Below are positions 23,596 to 32,909 of a stretch of DNA of 32,909 bases, piece after piece. This stretch comes from Chloroflexota bacterium (GTDB lineage: Bacteria > Chloroflexota > Anaerolineae > Anaerolineales > Villigracilaceae), in assembly GCA_016866195.1 (NCBI GenBank), contig VGNF01000004.1, positions 1-32,909 of the forward strand, read 5' to 3'. The position numbers and the translations under genes were made by a program. The first letter of the stretch is position 1. Every line of letters starts with the position of its first letter. The notes below the pieces were generated by a model. It saw only the letters and a list, made by a program, of their open reading frames with translations. It had not been told where the DNA came from and ran no database searches.

Positions 23596-25578
23596 CTAAT
23601 CCTCCAAGATTATTCTACCCATGACGGAGGTATCGTAACCTGTCAGTTTCGAAACAGAATTGCGAAAATCCGCGTCCTCCAGGATGGAGAATACAGGCTG
23701 CAACAGATCCCCCTCTGCATCAACCTTGGGAACCACCAGGTCATATCGTTCCTGATAGAGCGGTACGAACTCCAGTTCCAACGCCTGGGCTGCTGCAGCA
23801 ATTCCAAGCCCGCAATCCGCCCGTCCAGATGCAACCGCGGCAGCCACTCCCAGATGAGTATATTCCTCCTGAGTATATCCGAGGATGTCATCGCTGGATA
23901 TGCCCTGTTTCTTCAGATGAAAATCCAATAACACACGGGTGCCTGCGCCGCGTTGACGATTGATGTATGCGACCTCCGGGCGAATGAGATCTTCGAGGCC
24001 ATATATCTTCTTGGGATTTCCCTTTAGGACAAGCAACCCTTGCGCCCGTCCAGTTAACGCCACTACTCTGACTGGCAATTCCGGCAGGTACTCTCTAACC
24101 GCCTGAAGGTTGTACTCCCCTGTCAGAGGATCCAGCAGATGTGAACCGGCAAGGTGCGCTTCCCGCCGCCGCAGGGCGATTAATCCGCCCTGCGAACCGA
24201 CGTTTGCCGAAACCAGCCTTCGGCCGCGCCGGGCCAGGAATTGAGCCAGGAGGTCGAGTGACATATCGTGCGATCCGATCGCCAGGATGGTTTTGTCGAT
24301 CTCCTGCCTGCTTCGCATAAGGTGGACCGTGATTTCTTCCCCTGCTTCATGTCCTTGAATTCCCCTGGGAATCAACGCAAGTCCATCCGCCTGAACCAGC
24401 GATGTAAGCACACCTGCCCCTCGCGACAAAGGGGCTGCGAGCAGCCTCCCATCCACCCTGCCCAACACGACCCGAACGTAATCGTCGTCCCCAGCCGGTG
24501 AGACGATCTTGCGGGCAATGATTGCCGTTTCGGTTTGCCGCTCAAGCGGTGGTCTGCCAAGCCAAACGGCTAGGAGGGGTTCCACGAAGATTTCCACAGT
24601 CAACGCAGCAGAGACGGGATACCCCGGTACTCCGATGATCGGGATACATCCAGGGAGATCAGGTTTTCCCTCCTTTGTCTCACGCCGTATCAATCCAAGA
24701 ATCACCGGATGACCCGGTCGTACAGCCACACCATGAACTAGCAAACTTCCCAGGCGTTCGACCACCCTTGCGGAAAAATCTTCCGCTCCGGCGGATGACC
24801 CGGCGTTGAGCAAAATCAGATCGAATTCATTTGCTGCGTTTTGAACCTGTCTGCTGATCGCGTCAAGGTCGTCCTTGATGATCGGAAAGCGTACTGGCTC
24901 TCCTCCCATCGAACGTATCTGCGCTGCCAGCACGAGAGAATTGAATTCAGGGATTTCCCCCCTTCGAGGTTTGCTTCCCAGGGGAACCAGCTCCGATCCG
25001 GTCGGCAGTATAGCCACGCGCGGCTTGCGTGCGACATGTATTTCCTGTATCCCAGCAGCCGCCACGGCACCAAGGTCCGCCGGTCTCAAAGAATGGCCCG
25101 AGGGCAAAACTAATTGAGTCGCGACAATATCCTCTCCGAGAGATCGCACATGGCTCCAAGGAGGGATCGCCCCACGAATTCGAATAAAGGTCGGGTTGCG
25201 AATATCGGTGACGATCTCCCCTTGTGCATTCAGAGATTCGACGTTTTCAATGGGTATGACTGCATTCGCCCACTCCGGAAGCGGATCCCCGGTATCCACA
25301 TAGTGAACCTCCGCTCCAATGGTCAAGAGCACCGGTTTCGAAGGCAAAGCACCATTGGTGGAAATTGCCTGTACAGCAAATCCATCCATCGCAGCGGAAT
25401 GGTAGTGAGGCGATGATCTCCTCGCCCAAACCGGCTCAGCCGTGACGCGTCCCAGCGCGTTCTCGTCGAGCGGTATGGTTTCCGATCCCAGCACACCCCA
25501 CAGACCGGAATCGTTCAGAGCCTCGCGCAATCGGGATTGAGCCTGCGGGAGGGGAATATCTTGAAGATATATGGACAT
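23596..25578 (-). CDS. moeA: Molybdopterin molybdenumtransferase MoeA fused to a PBP-like domain
   Basis: Residues 1 to about 420 are MoeA: HSAAMDGFAV, AILPTGSELV, LNAGSSAGAEDF and IIGVPGYPVSAAL (usually GLPGNPVSA). MoeA inserts molybdate into adenylylated molybdopterin. Residues of about 435-650 form a periplasmic-binding-protein-like domain (ILAIGSHDMSLDLL to TGYDTSVMGRII), without a signal peptide and so cytoplasmic. It may sense molybdate, tungstate or another ligand. MoeA-PBP fusions are known from archaea and some bacteria. No other moa/mob genes and no molybdoenzyme lie in the window. ATG 25578 lacks a clear ribosome site. Confidence 0.9.
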   Translation of the reverse strand: MSIYLQDIPLPQAQSRLREALNDSGLWGVLGSETIPLDENALGRVTAEPVWARRSSPHYHSAAMDGFAVQAISTNGALPSKPVLLTIGAEVHYVDTGDPLPEWANAVIPIENVESLNAQGEIVTDIRNPTFIRIRGAIPPWSHVRSLGEDIVATQLVLPSGHSLRPADLGAVAAAGIQEIHVARKPRVAILPTGSELVPLGSKPRRGEIPEFNSLVLAAQIRSMGGEPVRFPIIKDDLDAISRQVQNAANEFDLILLNAGSSAGAEDFSARVVERLGSLLVHGVAVRPGHPVILGLIRRETKEGKPDLPGCIPIIGVPGYPVSAALTVEIFVEPLLAVWLGRPPLERQTETAIIARKIVSPAGDDDYVRVVLGRVDGRLLAAPLSRGAGVLTSLVQADGLALIPRGIQGHEAGEEITVHLMRSRQEIDKTILAIGSHDMSLDLLAQFLARRGRRLVSANVGSQGGLIALRRREAHLAGSHLLDPLTGEYNLQAVREYLPELPVRVVALTGRAQGLLVLKGNPKKIYGLEDLIRPEVAYINRQRGAGTRVLLDFHLKKQGISSDDILGYTQEEYTHLGVAAAVASGRADCGLGIAAAAQALELEFVPLYQERYDLVVPKVDAEGDLLQPVFSILEDADFRNSVSKLTGYDTSVMGRIILED

Positions 25579-25590
25579 GACGATCGCGTT

Positions 25591-25618
25591 TAAAGGGCCG
25601 GAAAAAATTCGCCCTTTA
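25591..25618 (-). terminator. Hairpin between aminotransferase and MoeA fusion genes
   Basis: TAAAGGGC / GCCCTTTA is a perfect 8-bp inverted repeat with a 12-nt loop, five bases past the aminotransferase stop. No long T-run follows on the minus strand (AAACGC), so termination would be partial. It lies just upstream of the MoeA start. Confidence 0.4.
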
Positions 25619-25623
25619 TCTAA

Positions 25624-26961
25624 TTAAACGACTCCGTCCATCGCGGCGCCCAGGCGCTTTACGATTTCATCGATCTCATCTTCATTGATCGACAGCGGAG
25701 GCGAAAAGGCCAGCACGTTCCCCAGCGGCCGGCTGCGCAAGCCACGCACCTGAGCGGCTTTGAAGATCTTCATGGCGGTGGCTGGATCAGCGGTTTTCGC
25801 ATCCTTGTTGGACACAATTTCCACTCCGCAAACCAAGCCAATGCCTCGCACCTCGCCCACGAAGGGAAATTCCAGGAGGGTTTTCAAGCCCTCCTGCAAG
25901 CGCGCACCCAGTTCCCTGGCGCGAGCCGGGAAATTCTCCTTTTCCATCAGCTCAATGTTTTTCAGTCCCACCGCGCAGGCCATGGCGTGCCCTGAATAGG
26001 TAAATCCGTGCATATAGGTTTCCGTTTCCGTTGCGGATTCCATCGTCTCGCGGATCTCGTCCGAAATCTGAATGCCGCCGAGCTGGGCGTATCCACTCGT
26101 GATGGCCTTGGCGAAGGAAAGGATATCCGGTTTGACATTCCAATGCTTTAGCGCAAACCATTCGCCCGTCCTGCCGAATCCGGTGATCACCTCATCCGCT
26201 ATGAACAGGATCTCGTTCTCATCACAAATCTCGCGCACGTGCGGAAAGTAATCCGGCGGTGGCACGATCACACCGCCGACTCCCATTACAGGTTCCGCGA
26301 TGAAAGCCGCGATCGCATCCTTCCCTTCCCGCTGGATGACTTCCTTCAATGCCCTGGCAGCAGCCAGCCCGACCGACTCACCCGGCTTCAAGTCCCCTTC
26401 GTACCGGTATAGGTTCGGCGCCGGAATGTGTACAAAGCCGTCGACCGCAGGACCAAACATCGTCTGGTACTTCTCCAATCCGGTAGCAAACGTTGCGGAC
26501 AACGTGACCCCATGATATGAACCCTTGCGAGCGATCACCTTGTATTTTCCCGGCTTGCCTTTGCGTTTCCAATAATAGCGGGCGGTTTTGAAAGCCGAAT
26601 CGTTGGCTTCGGATCCGCCAGAGGTGAAGAAGGTGGTGTTCAAGCCAGGGTAGGCAAATCCCGCGAGTTTATCCGCCAAAGTGATGGACGGCAGGTTGGT
26701 CATCCCGGAGAAATTGGAGGTAAATGCCATTCGCTTCATCTGATCGAAAGCCGCCTGAGCCAATTCCTCGCGTCCGTATCCCGCGTTGACATTCCACAAA
26801 CCCGCCATGCCATCCAGGATTTTTTGCCCGTCGGTCGTGTACAACCACACGCCTTCTCCGCGCTCGATCACCAGGGGATTGGCATGCGACTTGGGATGAT
26901 ATACAGGATGCAATTGCTTCCTATCCTTTTCGATCCACGTAGCTGTATCGGGTTTACTCAT
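25624..26961 (-). CDS. Class III (omega) aminotransferase
   Basis: 445 aa with the fold-type I class III pattern: LDGMAGLWNVNAGYG near the N-terminus, TTFFTSGGSEANDSAFK, KGSYHGVTLSAT, FIADEVITGFGRTG and the PLP Lys in LSFAKAITSGYAQLGG. This form is typical of omega-amino acid:pyruvate transaminases (beta-alanine, GABA, putrescine). The exact amine donor cannot be told from sequence alone. ATG 26961 has GGAGG four bases upstream. A link to polyamine metabolism with the nearby acetylpolyamine-type deacetylase is possible but unproven. Confidence 0.88.
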   Translation of the reverse strand: MSKPDTATWIEKDRKQLHPVYHPKSHANPLVIERGEGVWLYTTDGQKILDGMAGLWNVNAGYGREELAQAAFDQMKRMAFTSNFSGMTNLPSITLADKLAGFAYPGLNTTFFTSGGSEANDSAFKTARYYWKRKGKPGKYKVIARKGSYHGVTLSATFATGLEKYQTMFGPAVDGFVHIPAPNLYRYEGDLKPGESVGLAAARALKEVIQREGKDAIAAFIAEPVMGVGGVIVPPPDYFPHVREICDENEILFIADEVITGFGRTGEWFALKHWNVKPDILSFAKAITSGYAQLGGIQISDEIRETMESATETETYMHGFTYSGHAMACAVGLKNIELMEKENFPARARELGARLQEGLKTLLEFPFVGEVRGIGLVCGVEIVSNKDAKTADPATAMKIFKAAQVRGLRSRPLGNVLAFSPPLSINEDEIDEIVKRLGAAMDGVV

Positions 26962-27030
26962 GTTGCCTCCGTAAGGATGATTTTGAATGGTCCGCCTGAA
27001 TGGATTAAGAATCGGGGTGGTGTGTCGGTT

Positions 27031-28470
27031 TCACACCAAAACATCAACATCATGCGGGCCGGATTCCTTCAATCCGGCTCCGGTCATTCTCACCAAGATC
27101 GCTTTTTGGTAAAGCTCCTCAAGGGTATGCGCTCCGCTGTAGCTCATGCCCGACTGCAAACCGCCTACGAGCTGCATCAGGACTTCGCGCGCCTTGCCGC
27201 GGTAGGGAACGGCCGCTTCCACTCCTTCGGCTACATACTCCTCGATCTCATCGGTCGTTAAATCGTTTCCTTCCCGCACGTTTCGTTCGAGCGTCGCCTC
27301 AAGCGAGGCCATGCCGCGCGAGGCCTTGTATTTATGTCCCCGCCGGGTCATAACCATGCCAGGGCTCTCATCGGTCCCTGCGAGCAGCGAGCCGATCATG
27401 ACCGTATCGGCTCCGGCGGCGATGGCTTTGGCCACGTCGCCGGGTTGGCGGATTCCCCCATCGGCAATGATCGGAATATCGCGTGGACGTGCCGCCTCGG
27501 CACAATCCATGATCGCGGAAATTTGCGGGATGCCGGCGCCGGCTACCAGGCGGGTGATGCAAATGGATCCAGGACCAACACCTACTTTCACCGCGTCCGC
27601 ACCTGCGTCGATCAACCTTTCGGTACCTTCACGGGTAGCTACATTCCCGCCAATGATCTGCGCCTCCGGAAATCGCCTTCGTATATTCTTGATCATGTCG
27701 ATTTCCAGGCGTGAATCGCCGTGGGCGATATCCACCACCACGCAATCTGCCCCGGCCTGAAGCACGGATTCCACCCTCCGCATTTCCTGATCCCGCACGC
27801 CGACAGCCGCCCCGACCGATAACCGGCCCTTGGAATCTTTGGCGGCTCTTGGATACTGAGTGATTTTCATGATGTCTTTCAAGGTGACGAGACCGGCGAC
27901 CTTGCCGGCATTATCCACCAGCGGGAGTTTCTCGATGCGGTATTCGTGCAGAAGCCTTTCCGCCTCTTTGAGGGAAGTATCCGGCGCAGCCGTATGCACC
28001 GGTTTGGACATGATATCCACCACGGATTTGGAGTTGTCATGTTCGAATAACAAGTCCCGCGTAGATACAATCCCGACCAGTTTTTCCTTTATATCCAGAA
28101 TCAATATTCCACCGGTACCGGTCTCTTCGACGACCTTCTTCACCTCTCCCACGGTATGCGCTTCGGTCATGGTGATCGGCTGGTCGACGATATAGGATTC
28201 AGCCTTCTTCACGCGATCGATTTGCCGCGCCTGCTCGGCAATCGTCATAAATCTATGGATGATCCCAATCCCTCCCTCCCGCGCCATCGTGATCGCCATT
28301 TCGCTTTCGGTCACCACATCCATATTGGCGGAAAGGATCGGTATCTGGAGAGGAATCTTCCTTGTCAACCGGCTGGCCGTAGACAGCGACCGTCGCGAAT
28401 CCACATCAGAAAATTGCGGTACCAGCAAAACGTCGTCGTACGTCAGTGCCACGTCCGGTCGGATCTTCAT
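27031..28470 (-). CDS. guaB: IMP dehydrogenase
   Basis: 479 aa, the usual bacterial length. The catalytic barrel holds ADAVKVGVGPGSICITR with the active-site Cys, IIADGGIRQPGD, and EGVEAAVPYRGKA with the flap Arg. Two CBS domains are inserted (about 95-205; MSKPVHTAAPD, VDNAGKVAGLVTL). It converts IMP to XMP with NAD, the first committed step to GMP. GAGGAAAAGG precedes ATG. It is divergent from purB with only 46 bp between the start codons. Confidence 0.96.
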   Translation of the reverse strand: MKIRPDVALTYDDVLLVPQFSDVDSRRSLSTASRLTRKIPLQIPILSANMDVVTESEMAITMAREGGIGIIHRFMTIAEQARQIDRVKKAESYIVDQPITMTEAHTVGEVKKVVEETGTGGILILDIKEKLVGIVSTRDLLFEHDNSKSVVDIMSKPVHTAAPDTSLKEAERLLHEYRIEKLPLVDNAGKVAGLVTLKDIMKITQYPRAAKDSKGRLSVGAAVGVRDQEMRRVESVLQAGADCVVVDIAHGDSRLEIDMIKNIRRRFPEAQIIGGNVATREGTERLIDAGADAVKVGVGPGSICITRLVAGAGIPQISAIMDCAEAARPRDIPIIADGGIRQPGDVAKAIAAGADTVMIGSLLAGTDESPGMVMTRRGHKYKASRGMASLEATLERNVREGNDLTTDEIEEYVAEGVEAAVPYRGKAREVLMQLVGGLQSGMSYSGAHTLEELYQKAILVRMTGAGLKESGPHDVDVLV

Positions 28471-28500
28471 TGCCTTTTCCTCGATAATTTGACCTCCCGA

Positions 28501-28508
28501 ATTATAAT
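28501..28508. promoter_or_regulatory. Shared palindromic -10 region of guaB and purB
   Basis: ATTATAAT contains TATAAT on both strands: + strand 28503-28508, minus strand 28506-28501. The guaB leader would be about 24 nt with a ribosome site. The purB transcript would start about two bases before its ATG, so nearly leaderless. It is flanked by the inverted repeat CCCG / CGGG. No good -35 boxes are visible on either side. Confidence 0.4.
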
Positions 28509-28516
28509 GCGGGAAG

Positions 28517-31164
<2,648 letters not shown>

Positions 31165-31225
31165 GTTTGCTGCCCGCCGCTTCAGGCAGGATAGTATCCG
31201 CCAATTCCCCACAAGAACGAGATAA

Positions 31226-32146
31226 ATGACACTCACCCTGCTGATCGTATCCCGTCAGGCGAAGGAATATCGCGCATTCTTCGAAGCGGCGCGTTTGCCG
31301 GAGCTTTCATTCAGCGATGAACCGACATCGGAAGTGGATATTCTTTTCGGCGAACCGGATCGAATTCGAAGCGCACTCCCATCCGTTCCGGCGCTGAGAT
31401 GGGCTCAATCGAATTGGGCAGGCGTGGAACCCTTGCTCGAACCCGACGTTCGCCGCGATTACATTCTGACCAACGCACAAGGGGTGTTCGGAAAATTGAT
31501 GGCAGAATTTGTATTCACCTATATCCTCGCCTACGAACGGAAGCTGATCGAGCGCTTTCAAGCGCAATCCTCCCTGAAATGGGACGACCGCAGGACGGGA
31601 TCACCACGCCGTAAAACCCTCGGCCTGCTCGGGGTGGGCTCCATTGGTATGGAAATCGCGCGAACCGCAAAATTCTTCGAAATGCACGTCAAGGGGCTGA
31701 CCAGGAAAAACGAAAACTGCCCTTATGTAGATGAGTATTACCACGGAAAGCCGGAAATCACTGGACTGGCAACTAACACGGATTACCTCGTCAGTGTTCT
31801 GCCTGCGACAAATATCACGCGCAGAATCATCGACAAGAATGTCCTGGCAGCTTTGCCAACTCACGCCTTGTTTTTCAATGTCGGGCGAGGATCTGCTGTC
31901 GACGAATCCGCACTCATCGACGCGCTGCGGCAGAAAAAGCTTGCAGGCGCAATCCTGGACGTGTTTGACCGTGAACCACTTCCGGCCGGGCATCCGTTTT
32001 GGAAGACACCCAACCTGACCCTGACCTTCCACACCGCCGCCCCGAGCTTGGTGGAGGATATCGGTGCGTTGTTTATCGAAAATTATCAACTTTTTCGAGC
32101 AGGTCAACCCGTCAAGTATCAGGTTGATTTTGAGCGCGGATATTAA
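31226..32146 (+). CDS. D-2-hydroxyacid dehydrogenase family protein
   Basis: 306 aa. The Rossmann motif LGLLGVGSIGMEIA and the catalytic set are visible: Arg in NVGRGSAVDE, Glu in DVFDREPLP, His in TFHTAAPS. After the second strand it reads GLTRKNEN rather than an acidic residue, which hints at NADP(H) preference, as in glyoxylate/hydroxypyruvate reductases. The substrate is unknown. It starts 61 nt after purA and is followed 15 nt later by the dehydratase gene. Confidence 0.85.
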   Translation: MTLTLLIVSRQAKEYRAFFEAARLPELSFSDEPTSEVDILFGEPDRIRSALPSVPALRWAQSNWAGVEPLLEPDVRRDYILTNAQGVFGKLMAEFVFTYILAYERKLIERFQAQSSLKWDDRRTGSPRRKTLGLLGVGSIGMEIARTAKFFEMHVKGLTRKNENCPYVDEYYHGKPEITGLATNTDYLVSVLPATNITRRIIDKNVLAALPTHALFFNVGRGSAVDESALIDALRQKKLAGAILDVFDREPLPAGHPFWKTPNLTLTFHTAAPSLVEDIGALFIENYQLFRAGQPVKYQVDFERGY

Positions 32147-32161
32147 GCCTGGGAAGAAATC

Positions 32162-32909
32162 ATGACAGTTTCAATTGAAGACATTCGCGCCGCAGCGGAA
32201 CGAATCCGTCCATACATCCATCGCACACCCGTCCTGACCAACGAAAGCTTGAATCGACGAACGGGATCAAAAGTGTATTTGAAATGCGAGAACATGCAGA
32301 AAGTCGGGGCGTTTAAGTTTCGGGGCGCATGCAACGCAGTTTTCACCTTAAGTGAAACCGAAGCCAGACAAGGAGTTGCCACACACTCTTCCGGGAATCA
32401 CGCGCAAGCGCTGGCACTGGCAGCCCGATTGAGGGGCGTTCCGGCGCACATTGTCATGCCGCAGAATGCCCCACAAGTCAAAAAGGATGCAGTCGCTTCC
32501 TACGGCGGCAAAATCACCTATTGCGAGCCGACCCTTGAAGCACGGGAATCGACCCTTGCCGGAATCGCCGCGAATACCGGTGCGACGATCGTCCACCCGT
32601 ACGATAATGAACTTGTGATTGCCGGCCAGGGTACATCCGTCCTTGAATTTCTGGAGGAGGTTCCCGGTCTGGATGTGGTCATCACGCCGGTTGGCGGTGG
32701 AGGATTATTGAGCGGAACATCCATTGCCGCTTCAGAGTCCCGCAGGGGAATCCGCATCATCGGAGCCGAGCCCGAAATGGCAGATGATGCCTATCGCTCA
32801 TTGAGAGAAGGACGAATTTTACCGTCTATTAATCCGAAGACGATTGCCGATGGCCTGCTAACCTCCCTGGGTCATTTGACGTATCCGATCATCAGAGCGC
32901 GGGTCGGGG
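32162..32909 (+). CDS. Threonine dehydratase / serine racemase-type PLP enzyme, 3' end cut by window
   Basis: The ORF track lists nothing here on this strand because the frame is still open at the window end. ATG 32162 (GGGAAG upstream) begins MTVSIEDIRAAAERIRPYIH. The PLP Lys lies in GAFKFRGACNA, the Asn loop in SSGNHAQALALAA, and the phosphate-binding loop is VGGGGLLSG. About 249 residues are visible of an expected 320-400. These fold-type II enzymes deaminate threonine or serine, or racemise serine. The missing C-terminus (regulatory domain or not) would decide between biosynthetic IlvA and the short catabolic or racemase types. Confidence 0.88.
   Translation, partial: MTVSIEDIRAAAERIRPYIHRTPVLTNESLNRRTGSKVYLKCENMQKVGAFKFRGACNAVFTLSETEARQGVATHSSGNHAQALALAARLRGVPAHIVMPQNAPQVKKDAVASYGGKITYCEPTLEARESTLAGIAANTGATIVHPYDNELVIAGQGTSVLEFLEEVPGLDVVITPVGGGGLLSGTSIAASESRRGIRIIGAEPEMADDAYRSLREGRILPSINPKTIADGLLTSLGHLTYPIIRARVG

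Noticed and set aside
23017-23931. 304-aa + strand ORF
   Set aside because: It overlaps the end of the lipoprotein gene and runs antisense through the response regulator and MoeA genes; no domain is visible.
28489-28494. TTGACC as a -35 box for purB
   Set aside because: Only 8 bp separate it from the TATAAT at 28503, far too short for a sigma-70-type promoter.
31165-31225. Terminator after purA
   Set aside because: Only a 5-bp CTGCC/GGCAG stem without a T-run is present; too weak to call.

Overview
The window looks like part of the chromosome of a Chloroflexota bacterium, probably Anaerolineae/Anaerolineales-like. This is an inference from gene style, not from a marker gene. The hints are a lipoprotein with a Thr/Pro linker and an SH3-like domain, a MoeA fused to a periplasmic-binding-like domain, caa3-type oxidase genes of the A2 class beside a second heme-copper enzyme, and several respiratory gene fusions. 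Coding density is high. No rRNA, tRNA, CRISPR array or insertion sequence was seen.

Bases 1-4538 (+) hold two paralogous membrane-anchored sulfatase/alkaline-phosphatase-fold proteins flanking a polytopic GT-C-like membrane protein. The first paralog is cut by the window edge. The second is split by a one-base frameshift. Bases 4544-11475 (-) form a cytochrome c oxidase block. In transcription order it is subunit II with CuA and cytochrome c, subunit I of A2 type, a fused subunit IV-III, an intrinsic terminator, then an assembly module: SCO, a degenerate cupredoxin, SURF1, and a half-CtaA/CtaB fusion.

Bases 11761-12162 (-) encode a lipoprotein cytochrome c. It is divergent from a second heme-copper enzyme operon at 12441-14875 (+): a 50-aa one-helix subunit missed by the ORF track, a CuA subunit II and a B-family-like subunit I. 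Subunit I has Gln where oxygen reductases carry the His-crosslinked Tyr, so it may be a CuA nitric oxide reductase rather than an oxidase. The divergent spacer holds two copies of the 15-mer TGTAACTTAAGTCAC, each placed about -41.5 from a -10 box, as expected for a Crp/Fnr-family class II activator. Copper-handling genes follow (a DsbD_2/SafE-like membrane protein and a CcoI-type Cu P-type ATPase). Next come a 24-aa ORF and an unusual cytochrome b - two-cluster ferredoxin - MvhD-like fusion.

Bases 20245-26961 are mixed: an unknown exported protein, a nitroreductase, an acetylpolyamine-amidohydrolase-like deacetylase coupled to a lipoprotein, a single-domain response regulator, the MoeA fusion and a class III aminotransferase. 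Bases 27031-31164 hold the IMP branch point: guaB (-) divergent from purB-purA (+), with overlapping TATAAT boxes in a 46-bp spacer. The window ends with a D-2-hydroxyacid dehydrogenase and a truncated threonine dehydratase/serine racemase-type gene.

The most interesting parts are the Tyr-less heme-copper subunit I with its two-sided operator, the cytochrome b/ferredoxin fusion with its micro-ORF, the half-CtaA/CtaB fusion, and the shared guaB/purB promoter.
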